From WRGA01 sp031553395 (GTDB taxonomy: Bacteria > Bacteroidota > Bacteroidia > Bacteroidales > WRGA01), in contig JAVBLR010000015.1 in NCBI GenBank assembly GCA_031553395.1, positions 1-64,000 of the forward strand: DNA of 64,000 nucleotides, read 5' to 3'. Made by a program: the position numbers and the translations under genes. Under the pieces are notes generated by a model. That model had not been told where the DNA came from. It saw nothing but the letters and a program-made list of their open reading frames with translations, and did no database searches. Below are positions 52,635-60,846 of this stretch, one piece after another. Position 1 is the first letter of the stretch, and each line of letters opens with the position of its first letter.

Positions 52635-53441
52635 TTAAATTGTTTTTTCGTTATATTTTACCTTTGATATGAATACCAAAGCCAAACATATAAATATACC
52701 TAAACAGTAAAGCGCTTCCGGATACATCCGGTATAAAAGGCACACTTCGTTACGTTTGTTGCTACCACCACCAATTACAAATCCGGGTATGGCAGTATTT
52801 GGCCAATCGCCTGTGAAAATTACATAAACAACGCGGGTAACCAATATTAATCCGACAACCACAACAAACCACAGTATAAGCGACTTGAATACTGCTAATT
52901 TTTTGAAAAGCATTATTCCAAACAAATAAGCGGAAGCGGAAAAAAGCCAAACGAGAAGAAATATCAGTTTTATAAATATATCAACCGGTAATACCTGATA
53001 GTAAGTATACTGATCATTGCGTTTAGCCATATTATCTATTTGAGATAATATTCCATCATTATAATCTCCTATTAATTTAAGAGAAAAGAATATCAGCAGA
53101 CTAAATATAACCGGATAAACAACAAAGCCTAATAAAAATTTAGCCCAAAATACTTCGCTTCCTGATGCTGGTAATAAAAGCAATGATTGCGTTTTATTTT
53201 TGGAGGTAAATTCATTGTAATAAAATTGAAGATAAAATCCTTGTAATATACACATCTGAGAAAATGACAACAATAAAAAGAAATATCTGGGAATCATTTT
53301 ATTATCCGAATAAAAAAGGCTACAAAATAAGATGAAGATAATAATAATTCCTCCCCAAAACAGCAATGCTTTTTTGTTGTTTAACCGGCATTCATTACCC
53401 AATACGTTGAAAAATCTTTTGAAACTGAATGTATTATTCAT
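52635..53441 (-). CDS. ABC transporter permease-like membrane protein
   Basis: The 268-residue protein has about six membrane helices (KALLFWGGIIIIFILFCSLF, FFLLLSFSQMCILQGFYL, FLLGFVVYPVIFSLLIFF, FIKLIFLLVWLFSASAYLF, LILWFVVVVGLILVTRVVYVIF and a last C-terminal one). It is the permease partner of the ATPase gene upstream, from which it is separated by a palindromic repeat insertion. The fold is that of the ABC-2 or YtrC-like group (inference). It probably exports a lipid or peptide in response to envelope stress, but the substrate is unknown. Confidence 0.75.
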   Translation of the reverse strand: MNNTFSFKRFFNVLGNECRLNNKKALLFWGGIIIIFILFCSLFYSDNKMIPRYFFLLLSFSQMCILQGFYLQFYYNEFTSKNKTQSLLLLPASGSEVFWAKFLLGFVVYPVIFSLLIFFSLKLIGDYNDGILSQIDNMAKRNDQYTYYQVLPVDIFIKLIFLLVWLFSASAYLFGIMLFKKLAVFKSLILWFVVVVGLILVTRVVYVIFTGDWPNTAIPGFVIGGGSNKRNEVCLLYRMYPEALYCLGIFICLALVFISKVKYNEKTI

Positions 53442-53475
53442 AGTTAATTTTTATTATTAATAATCTGTATTCTAT

Positions 53476-53602
53476 CCCTAAATCCCCTAAAGGGGACTTT
53501 GCGGAGGTGAGATATTGATTATCAGTTCTATTCCAATTATTAGTTTTATTACGCACATCCGGTTGGATTGCTAAGAAAGTCCCCTTCAGGGAATTTAGGG
53601 GT
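53476..53602. repeat. Inverted repeat cccctaaaggggactt in the ABC operon
   Basis: Two facing copies of a ~25-bp motif (ccctaaatcccctaaaggggacttt at 53477, complementary to 53576-53600) flank about 72 bp. The right copy encodes the last residues of the ATPase (TPKFPEGDFLS). I recall that similar ggggactt palindromes are common in Bacteroidota genomes. Confidence 0.75.
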
Positions 53603-54433
53603 AAACAAACCGGTAATATTCTCTTTTTCCGAAATAATTCCATTAAACAATAACTCGATATCCACACGGGAAGGATTAGCTGATTGATTCGATGTAATTC
53701 CTTTACCACCAAACACACCACTCTCTTTATAAAGCAATTGACCTGTGATATCAGCATCATTATTATATGAAACGAAAGAAAGTTTTTCGGAAATAGATTC
53801 CATATCCTGATTGAAGACAATGCGGTGATTTTCCAGTACGACAATCGTATCTATCAAATTCTCCAAATCACGAACCTGATGAGTAGAAATCACAATATAA
53901 CGGTTTTCTGTGGCAACCGAAGCTATCAATTTTCGAAATTGTGATTTGGAAGGAATATCCATCCCGTTAGTAGGTTCATCCATCAATAACACCTTGGTAT
54001 TACACGCTAAAGCAAAAGCAATATAAACCTTTTTCCTCTGTCCCATCGACATTTTATTAATCTTGTTTTCCTGATTAATTTCAAATTCCTGCATGTAATC
54101 GTTATACTGCTTTTCATCAAAATGAGGATAAAATGACACATAAAGCGCGGCATAACCACGAGGAGTAACATCCGGAATATAAATCTCTTCCGAAACTAAA
54201 AATAATTCCTGCAAAAAATCAACTTGGCGTTTTCCCGGATTCTTACCCAGCACATCAATTTTTCCTTCCTGAGGAAAAAGCAAACCCGAAATAAGGCTTA
54301 ACAAGGTAGTTTTTCCTGTTCCGTTTTTCCCTAATAATCCATAAATACGCCCTTCGGAGAGAGTCAGACTTAAGTTTTCAAACAACTTATAATGCTTATT
54401 ATAAGTAAAATAGAGGCTTTTAATAGTAATCAT
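53549..54433 (-). CDS. ABC transporter ATP-binding protein
   Basis: The 294-residue protein has Walker A GLLGKNGTGKTTLL (about 33-46), the Q-loop region, signature MSMGQRKKVYIAFA, Walker B VLLMDEPTNGMD and the H-loop VISTHQV. It energises the permease encoded just downstream. The C-terminal part (about 215-294) is extra; its last residues, FTPKFPEGDFLSNPTGCA, are read from a palindromic repeat, so the native end has probably been replaced. It is the first gene of the operon, controlled by the promoter at 54471-54478 and probably by the GntR regulator encoded within it. Confidence 0.88.
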   Translation of the reverse strand: MITIKSLYFTYNKHYKLFENLSLTLSEGRIYGLLGKNGTGKTTLLSLISGLLFPQEGKIDVLGKNPGKRQVDFLQELFLVSEEIYIPDVTPRGYAALYVSFYPHFDEKQYNDYMQEFEINQENKINKMSMGQRKKVYIAFALACNTKVLLMDEPTNGMDIPSKSQFRKLIASVATENRYIVISTHQVRDLENLIDTIVVLENHRIVFNQDMESISEKLSFVSYNNDADITGQLLYKESGVFGGKGITSNQSANPSRVDIELLFNGIISEKENITGLFTPKFPEGDFLSNPTGCA

Positions 54434-54445
54434 ATTTATATTTTT

Positions 54446-54469
54446 AGTGTACTATTATACTAATACACT
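54446..54469 (-). promoter_or_regulatory. Candidate GntR (YtrA-type) operator
   Basis: A 24-bp palindrome beginning agtgta and ending tacact, with 20 of 24 positions symmetrical. It starts 13 bp before the ATPase start and overlaps the predicted transcription start just downstream of the -7 box. Position and symmetry fit autorepression by the operon's own GntR protein. Confidence 0.65.
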
Positions 54470-54470
54470 G

Positions 54471-54478
54471 CAAATATA
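54471..54478 (-). promoter_or_regulatory. Promoter -7 box of the ABC operon
   Basis: The minus strand reads TATATTTG, matching TAnnTTTG. A weak ATTG lies about 20 bp further upstream in the -33 position. Confidence 0.65.
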
Positions 54479-54704
54479 AATAGTTTTTATTAATATGCAA
54501 TTTTTTTTTGAAAAATTATTTTGGGAATATAAACGGAGAAAGGAATTACACACCGATTGCAAACCGGCACGAGCGGAAGGAAGATGAGGTTTTTGAAAAT
54601 GGTAAATAGAAAAGTCTTTGTATTTTTGTGCAAAATGCATAATCCAAAATGTACAACAGAAAAACTGTTTTACTTAAAGGTTAGACACAAACTCGGGATA
54701 ATCT

Positions 54705-55610
54705 TCACACTCCCAAATTATCAAACATTACAGTGCTTAAATATTTCTCAGCCCTATCCGGAAATACGACAACAATATTTCCGGATTCAATGGTTTCAGC
54801 GGTTTTGAGAGCGGCCAACATAGCGGCGCCACTACTCATTCCGGCGAATATTCCTTCTTTGGCAATAATTTCTCTTGCCATTGCAATCGCGTCTTCGCTT
54901 TCAACCATGATTTGAATGTCGATTTTGGAAGGGTCATAAATGGCGGGAATAATAGCTTCCTCCATATTCTTTAATCCTTGTATATAATGCCCTTTGATAG
55001 GATGCGCACATACGACTTTAATTCCGGGTTTTTGTTGCTTCAAAAATTTAGACAATCCCATGATAGTTCCCGAAGTTCCTAAAGCACAAACCAGGTAATC
55101 AATATTCCCTCCGGTGTCTTCCCAGATTTCAGCAGCCGTAGTTTCATAGTGAGTTAAGTAATTATTATGATTGGAAAATTGGTCGGGCATAAAATATTTC
55201 TCCGGATTTTCCTTAATCATTTGTCTTGCTTTACGAATAGCGCCATCTGTGCCTTCGCTTGCAGGTGTCAAAATGACTTTTCCTCCGTATGATGCAATAA
55301 TTTTTCTTCTTTCGATAGAAACAGCTTCACTCATCACAATTTCTACAGAATATCCTTTTACAACACCAGCGATTGCCAATCCTATTCCGGTATTTCCGGA
55401 TGTCGGTTCAATGATTATTTTACCGGAAGTAAGTAATCCACTTTGCTCGGCTTCTTCAATCATTTGGATGGAAATTCTGTCCTTAATACTGCCGGTTGGA
55501 TTAAAACCTTCCAGTTTGGCAAATATGTTGATATTTTTATTCGGACACAGGTTGTTGATTCTAACCAAAGGAGTATTTCCGATTGTTTCAAGTATGTTGT
55601 TTTTAATCAT
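54705..55610 (-). CDS. cysK: Cysteine synthase (O-acetylserine sulfhydrylase)
   Basis: The enzyme makes L-cysteine from O-acetylserine and sulfide with PLP. The 301-residue length and motifs are typical of CysK: NTPLVRINNL, the PLP lysine in NPTGSIKDRIS, PTSGNTGIGLAIAG, MSEAVSIERRKIIASYG, a glycine-rich phosphate loop (ALGTSGTIMG) and GISSGAA-like GMSSGAAMLAAL. It is single in the window, without other sulfate-assimilation genes. No clear -7 box is visible upstream. The PatB-type lyase at 44262 acts in the opposite direction of sulfur flow but is not linked. Confidence 0.92.
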   Translation of the reverse strand: MIKNNILETIGNTPLVRINNLCPNKNINIFAKLEGFNPTGSIKDRISIQMIEEAEQSGLLTSGKIIIEPTSGNTGIGLAIAGVVKGYSVEIVMSEAVSIERRKIIASYGGKVILTPASEGTDGAIRKARQMIKENPEKYFMPDQFSNHNNYLTHYETTAAEIWEDTGGNIDYLVCALGTSGTIMGLSKFLKQQKPGIKVVCAHPIKGHYIQGLKNMEEAIIPAIYDPSKIDIQIMVESEDAIAMAREIIAKEGIFAGMSSGAAMLAALKTAETIESGNIVVVFPDRAEKYLSTVMFDNLGV

Positions 55611-55704
55611 AAATATTAATTTGAGCCGTAAAAGTAATTAGATAAATGATTTTATAGAACAGGGATAACACGGATTAGGCGGATTTTATAAAAGAAAGTT
55701 TTAT

Positions 55705-56607
55705 CTACTTTTCAATACAATCCAGCACACCTCCCATAATGATTGCGGCTAATGTTTGTATAAAATCTTCCGTATAATTTCCGGCGATGGCAGCTTTTCC
55801 TCCGGTAATTTCAGATTGTACGCGAGGAAAAGACAACACTTTTCCGTCACTAACAATGGCTAAATCGCGGCCAATGCTATTCCTGGTAAGTTGCGCCCAT
55901 TTATCATGGTATTCGGTTTTAAATTCTAACGAAACCTCAGGCCGTGAATTAAACTTCGAATAAGTCATTTCCGCTTTTTCAACTGTAGTCGGATTGAGTT
56001 CAAAACGGCCTCCATGAGTTGAAATAGCAATCAACCCAAATCTGCCTCCTTGCGGCGCTGCTGTCCACATAAAAGTGATAGGATTTGGAAAAAGCGTTTT
56101 AATATCGGAACTATTAAGTAGGCGATTTACTTCAAGGGTATCTCTTGCCAAAGCAAATCCGACTTGACTTCCTGGTACAAGTTGTCCGTTGTATTCATAG
56201 GGATATAATAATGTAAATAAAGGCTGTGAGTCGTCTTCATATTCATTTGAATTGGCGGTATTGATATCATCTTTTCTTAATATTTTATTTGCCTGTTGCA
56301 ACATGGGAAAAATATCGATATTGGATACAGTCTCAATGATGTAAACCTCTCCGCGAGAAGTAAGTATTTCCTGCAAGCAAGCCGTATCAGCTGCATTATA
56401 AAGCGATACACGAATTTGATTATCGTTCAGCAGTTCTACCGTATTCTTCTTGTGCAATGCTTGTAGTCGTTTGTTTAAAACTTCAAGATTTGCAGGTTGA
56501 TTGCAACCGGGTAAAAGCTGAACATTCACAACAACCGGTTTTTCTCGGGAGCATGCATAACATGCGATTGATAACAACGTGATTAGATAAAAGATTTTTA
56601 TTTTCAT
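55705..56607 (-). CDS. Lipoprotein-like SecD P1 head-domain protein
   Basis: The 300-residue product starts at the ATG at 56607, which opens a signal sequence (MKIKIFYLITLLSIACYACS) with a possible, non-ideal lipobox. The mature part resembles the P1 head domain of SecD: GEVYIIETV early, then VSLEFKTEYHDKWAQLTRNS and GRDLAIVSDGKVLSFPRVQS with ITGGKAAIAGNY. The SecD membrane helices are absent, so it is a free-standing periplasmic relative. It starts 32 bp after the patatin-barrel gene and is probably cotranscribed with it, but a joint role is not established. Confidence 0.7.
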   Translation of the reverse strand: MKIKIFYLITLLSIACYACSREKPVVVNVQLLPGCNQPANLEVLNKRLQALHKKNTVELLNDNQIRVSLYNAADTACLQEILTSRGEVYIIETVSNIDIFPMLQQANKILRKDDINTANSNEYEDDSQPLFTLLYPYEYNGQLVPGSQVGFALARDTLEVNRLLNSSDIKTLFPNPITFMWTAAPQGGRFGLIAISTHGGRFELNPTTVEKAEMTYSKFNSRPEVSLEFKTEYHDKWAQLTRNSIGRDLAIVSDGKVLSFPRVQSEITGGKAAIAGNYTEDFIQTLAAIIMGGVLDCIEK

Positions 56608-56639
56608 TGGAATGATTTTATGAAACACGGATAACTAAT

Positions 56640-58967
56640 CTACTCTATCAATTTCGGACTAAAGAATAAAAAGCCGATATTCAACCCAAAATTCCAGTTG
56701 TCTTTGGGGTAACTATATTTGTTTCCAAATACAGAAATAGACATAAAAGGAAGCTGGCATACCAAAGATGCTTCTCCTATATATTCAATATCCTGAAGAA
56801 ATTCTCCTTCGTAGGCTTTATTATTGGGACCCCGTTTTATTTCATTAAAAGGAATAAAACCATATAATTCTGTTCGCAAGTGAAATAGACGGTTTATTTT
56901 CCAAATAGGGATTACTCCGCCAGCAAGGTATTGATTTGCACGCAGTTTTTCGTTGAACACCGTCATACTATGCAGAGTTGGAGTAAAAGCCGGCGCTTGA
57001 ATAATTGTTGAAGTATAGTTATTGAAAAAATTCTTTCCCGAAATAACCCCCTCCAGATGCAATCCGTAGTTGAACTTGGGAGAAACAGTATAATATCTCC
57101 TGATATACCCTTTCATTTGCATCCACGAATGGTCTTTTTCTTCATGAGTCGTTAAACTTCCTCCCTCCGGAGTAGGGATAGGCGCAGATGTATAATTTTC
57201 CCTGCCTACGACCAATTGGGCAAGTAAATACTGATTAGAACCTTCTGTTGCATATTGTTTGTAATTCAATGAATTTTGTTCTATCCGGAAAGTTCCTACT
57301 CCTAAATTATAGGAACTCCTGTCAAAGCCAATATCTGCAAAATCTACATTATTCGATTGATAATAATAATCTCTGAGATTGCCATATCCCAACGATATCT
57401 CGGCTTTTCCTTTCATTAAAAAAGGAAAACCAATCCGTAGTTTTGCAAAAACTTCATTTTGACGGATAAATGCCAACACATCATTCTCATAAAAAAGATT
57501 TTCGCTATTATAATACTTCCGGTTCGAATACACACCCATCAAACGCATATACATGGGCAACTGCCTTATAGGTAAATCAATTCTCCCTGAAAGCATTGCC
57601 GCATTATAAGAAAACCCAAAATGTCCATCCAGATTATAGTTAATGGCATATTTATTTAATGACTGATAACCAACGCCTAAATAGCCCTGATTCGAATTCA
57701 TAGATGAAATATTTCCACCAAAAGCCACTACAATATTTTCATCCATGATAACATTCAGATTCAAATCAAAATAGTTGGTTACCGGATTGTAAACAGCATG
57801 CGGTATAATTTCCGAAATTTTAGAATCTGCCAATAACTTAAAGTAGGCCGTTTTGAATTCCTCTAAAGAAAATTCATCGTTATTTTTGTGTATTGCATGT
57901 TCAACATATTCTTGCTGATTCTTGGTTGCACCTTTTACATGAATATCTTTGAATACTAATTCAGGTAATTCGCTCCGGTAAATAATGCGTCTGAGTTCGA
58001 CTTCCTCTTCGGGAACCGAACGGCTGACTCGTTCACGTATAGAATCAACATACTGTAATCCTCTTTCATATCCGATTTGATAAATAGCATTTGCTTTATC
58101 AAAATCCAATAAACTGACATCCTGCAATTGAAATTTTATTACGATTCCATCCCTTTCCCGCACACGATAATCCGTTTTTTGCATAATCATGTTTTCGAGT
58201 TGCTTTACCAAGTCATTTTCCTTTATTTTGGTTACATCCCGTTGATTAGCAACAACGCTTCCAATAATAAAATCAGGTGCAAAATCCTGTTTCATTGGCC
58301 GGATTGGGAAATTATCATAAATTCCACCATCGTATATAGGAATACTGTCAATTTTAATAGGTGTAAAAACAAAAGGGAAAGTCATTGACGCACGAACAGC
58401 ATCACCCAAATCTCCATCTTTGAAAACAATTGCTTTTTTGTTGTACACATCCGAAGCCACACACCTGAAAGGAACGAATAAATTATCGAAGTTCCCTTGG
58501 CAAGCAGCTGTAGCCGGTGAAAACATTTTCATATATGCAAAATTCAACTGAATCGGGTTAATTAAACTTTTGGGTAAGATATTAGGCATAATGGTCGCCG
58601 AGTCGGTTATTCCAACTTTAAACCGCACAAATTCGGGAGTCGATTCGGGCTTTTTGAAATAATACACATAGTCATCTTCAACCTGACCGCTTTGCCACAT
58701 TAAAAATTCCTTTGATGAAATTAGCTTCATCATTTCATCGGGCGAATATCCCATTGCGTACATTCCACCGACAATTGCGCCTATAGAGGTTCCAGTGATA
58801 TAATCAATCGGAATACCATTTTCCTCCAAAGCCTTAATAAGTCCGACATGGGCAACACCCTTCGCTCCTCCTCCACTAAGTACCAAACCTACCCGTTGGG
58901 AGAAAACGCTCGAAGTCATGTGCATAAAAAATGCAATTATCAAACTTATTTTTAGTATCCTGTTCAT
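56640..58967 (-). CDS. Patatin-like phospholipase with outer-membrane barrel (type Vd, PlpD-like)
   Basis: The 775-residue product has a signal peptide (to about VFSQ), a patatin domain (24-310) with the oxyanion SGGGAKG, nucleophile Ser61 in GTSIGA and Asp213 in DGGIYDNFP, a POTRA domain (about 335-410), and a C-terminal Omp85-type barrel (about 420-775) ending in GFLFFSPKLIE. This is the layout of type Vd autotransporters such as PlpD, in which a lipase is exposed at the cell surface or released. The catalytic dyad is intact. It is the first gene of a probable two-gene unit with the SecD-head lipoprotein. Confidence 0.88.
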   Translation of the reverse strand: MNRILKISLIIAFFMHMTSSVFSQRVGLVLSGGGAKGVAHVGLIKALEENGIPIDYITGTSIGAIVGGMYAMGYSPDEMMKLISSKEFLMWQSGQVEDDYVYYFKKPESTPEFVRFKVGITDSATIMPNILPKSLINPIQLNFAYMKMFSPATAACQGNFDNLFVPFRCVASDVYNKKAIVFKDGDLGDAVRASMTFPFVFTPIKIDSIPIYDGGIYDNFPIRPMKQDFAPDFIIGSVVANQRDVTKIKENDLVKQLENMIMQKTDYRVRERDGIVIKFQLQDVSLLDFDKANAIYQIGYERGLQYVDSIRERVSRSVPEEEVELRRIIYRSELPELVFKDIHVKGATKNQQEYVEHAIHKNNDEFSLEEFKTAYFKLLADSKISEIIPHAVYNPVTNYFDLNLNVIMDENIVVAFGGNISSMNSNQGYLGVGYQSLNKYAINYNLDGHFGFSYNAAMLSGRIDLPIRQLPMYMRLMGVYSNRKYYNSENLFYENDVLAFIRQNEVFAKLRIGFPFLMKGKAEISLGYGNLRDYYYQSNNVDFADIGFDRSSYNLGVGTFRIEQNSLNYKQYATEGSNQYLLAQLVVGRENYTSAPIPTPEGGSLTTHEEKDHSWMQMKGYIRRYYTVSPKFNYGLHLEGVISGKNFFNNYTSTIIQAPAFTPTLHSMTVFNEKLRANQYLAGGVIPIWKINRLFHLRTELYGFIPFNEIKRGPNNKAYEGEFLQDIEYIGEASLVCQLPFMSISVFGNKYSYPKDNWNFGLNIGFLFFSPKLIE

Positions 58968-59109
58968 GTTTTAAAATAACTGTCAAAACTACATTTTTTT
59001 TAAGGAATAGTAAAATTTTAATTCGACTTTTCTTTTGCATTTATACCTTTTTCTAATTCCCGCTCAATTCGAATTAATAGGACTTAGGTAGAAATTCAAA
59101 CTAATTTTA

Positions 59110-59117
59110 TATTTTTG
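59110..59117 (+). promoter_or_regulatory. Promoter -7 box of the peptide transporter gene
   Basis: TATTTTTG matches TAnnTTTG, 35 bp before the ATG at 59153. No clear -33 TTTG is visible. Confidence 0.55.
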
Positions 59118-59152
59118 TTGCTTAATTTTTAAAAATCAAAAAATTAGAACAA

Positions 59153-60730
59153 ATGAAACACCCTAAAGGATTATATGTTTTATTTTTCACTGAAATGTGG
59201 GAACGGTTCGGATATTACCTAATGCTGGGAATATTTTCACTCTATATGATGGATGCCTGGCAAAATGGAGGAATGGGATATTCTCCTCAGCAAAAATCCG
59301 ATATTTACGGAACATATATAGGACTTGTATATTTAACACCATTTATAGGCGGGTTGTTGGCCGACCGCATATTAGGCTACCGGAAATCGATTATAATCGG
59401 AGGGCTTTTAATGGCTTTTGGCTATATCGGACTCAGTATTCATAACGAACATTCTTTCTATATTTCCCTGTTACTGATTATTTTAGGAAATGGATTTTTC
59501 AAGCCAAATATATCAACATTAGTAGGAAATTTATACAACAATGAAAAATACAAAGACCATAAAGATGCAGGATTTAACATTTTCTACATGGGTATAAATA
59601 TCGGAGGCTTTATCTGTAATTTCGTAGCTGCTTACATGCGGATAAACTTCGGTTGGGGATATGCTTTCTTCGCTGCAGGGATAGGTCTGTTAATCGGGTT
59701 GGGAATCTTTATATCGGGAACGAGGCACATCAAAGAGGCTGATATTATTAAACCCGTTCAGAAAGGGGATATGAGTACAAGAAGTATCTTTATGTCGGTT
59801 GTTGTCCCCATGTTTGTATTCGGATTAATAGGATATTTTATTCCCGGCAATTTATTGGGTTCCGATACAAATGATGCTTTTATGTTTGGATGTTTACCTG
59901 TAATTACTTTCTTTTTTTATTTATGGAAGAAAGCGAACGTCGAAGATAAAAAAGCAATAGGGGCATTATTATCTGTATATGCGTGTATCATTGTTTTTTG
60001 GGCGGTATTCCATCAAAATGGAGATGCGCTTACCGTATGGGCAAAAGATTATACAAACAGAGAAATGCCCGAATGGGTTGCAGGTGCCGCATCGAAAATA
60101 GGGTTGGCGCAAACAGTTACAAATGAAGGAAGTGATACGGATATCCAAAGTGCTCAATATTTTAGCAATTTACCTTCAACACAAATACCTCCGGAAGGAA
60201 AAAGCTTAAAATTATTTTCTACCGAATTATATCAATCTATCAATCCTTTTTGGGTTATTATGCTTACCCCGATTGTTGTCGGAATATGGGGGTGGTTTCG
60301 AGCCCGAAGGAAAGAGCCCACTACTCCCGGAAAAATCACGATTGGACTGATCGTTACTGCTTTATCGGCATTGGTAATGGTATGCGCCGTGCAAAGCGTT
60401 GATGTAAACAACGAAAAAGCAAGCAGTTGGTGGCTTATTGCGACATACGGGGTTATAACCGCCGGAGAATTATGCTTATCACCGATGGGATTGTCATTAG
60501 TATCGAAATTAAGCCCTCCTCGTATTACATCGTTGATGATGGGCGGATTTTTCTTATCTACCGCTGTTGGAAATAAATTATCCGGAATATTAAGCGGAAT
60601 GTGGGAAGGTTATGAAGATAAAACGTATTTCTTCTTAACGAATTTTGTACTTGTTTTATCCGCCGCAATAATGATGTTATTGCTACTGAAATGGTTGAAT
60701 AAAGTTATGAGGGAAAAGAATATCTCTTAG
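59153..60730 (+). CDS. POT family peptide transporter (proton-dependent oligopeptide symporter)
   Basis: The 525-residue inner-membrane protein imports di- and tripeptides with protons. It has 12-14 helices and POT signatures: the ExxER-type motif in FTEMWERFGYYLMLGIFSLY, GGLLADRILGYRKSIIIGGLL, and FNIFYMGINIGGFICNF (PTR2 region). A longer soluble insert lies between helices (about 305-355, NREMPEWVAGAASK). It stands alone, with its own promoter and a perfect 24-bp terminator hairpin. Confidence 0.93.
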   Translation: MKHPKGLYVLFFTEMWERFGYYLMLGIFSLYMMDAWQNGGMGYSPQQKSDIYGTYIGLVYLTPFIGGLLADRILGYRKSIIIGGLLMAFGYIGLSIHNEHSFYISLLLIILGNGFFKPNISTLVGNLYNNEKYKDHKDAGFNIFYMGINIGGFICNFVAAYMRINFGWGYAFFAAGIGLLIGLGIFISGTRHIKEADIIKPVQKGDMSTRSIFMSVVVPMFVFGLIGYFIPGNLLGSDTNDAFMFGCLPVITFFFYLWKKANVEDKKAIGALLSVYACIIVFWAVFHQNGDALTVWAKDYTNREMPEWVAGAASKIGLAQTVTNEGSDTDIQSAQYFSNLPSTQIPPEGKSLKLFSTELYQSINPFWVIMLTPIVVGIWGWFRARRKEPTTPGKITIGLIVTALSALVMVCAVQSVDVNNEKASSWWLIATYGVITAGELCLSPMGLSLVSKLSPPRITSLMMGGFFLSTAVGNKLSGILSGMWEGYEDKTYFFLTNFVLVLSAAIMMLLLLKWLNKVMREKNIS

Positions 60731-60769
60731 AAATTTCTAAAAATCTTGTATTGATGCTATTTTGAAATA

Positions 60770-60831
60770 AAAGGTAATATGTAAAAAGTAAAAGGTGGAT
60801 ATAAGAGTTTTACTTTTTACATATTACCTTT
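60770..60831 (+). terminator. Perfect 24-bp hairpin with taaaagg-type words
   Basis: Aaaggtaatatgtaaaaagtaaaa (60770-60793) is the exact reverse complement of 60808-60831, with a 14-nt loop. It lies 40 bp after the transporter gene and 16 bp before the next start. Confidence 0.85.
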
Positions 60832-60846
60832 TACCTTTATTAAACA

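Noticed and set aside
53434..53844. A 136-codon minus-strand frame overlapping the ABC ATPase end
   Set aside because: It is an alternative frame through the ATPase 3' end and the ggggactt repeat; its end reads the SPLGDLG signature of the repeat, not a gene.
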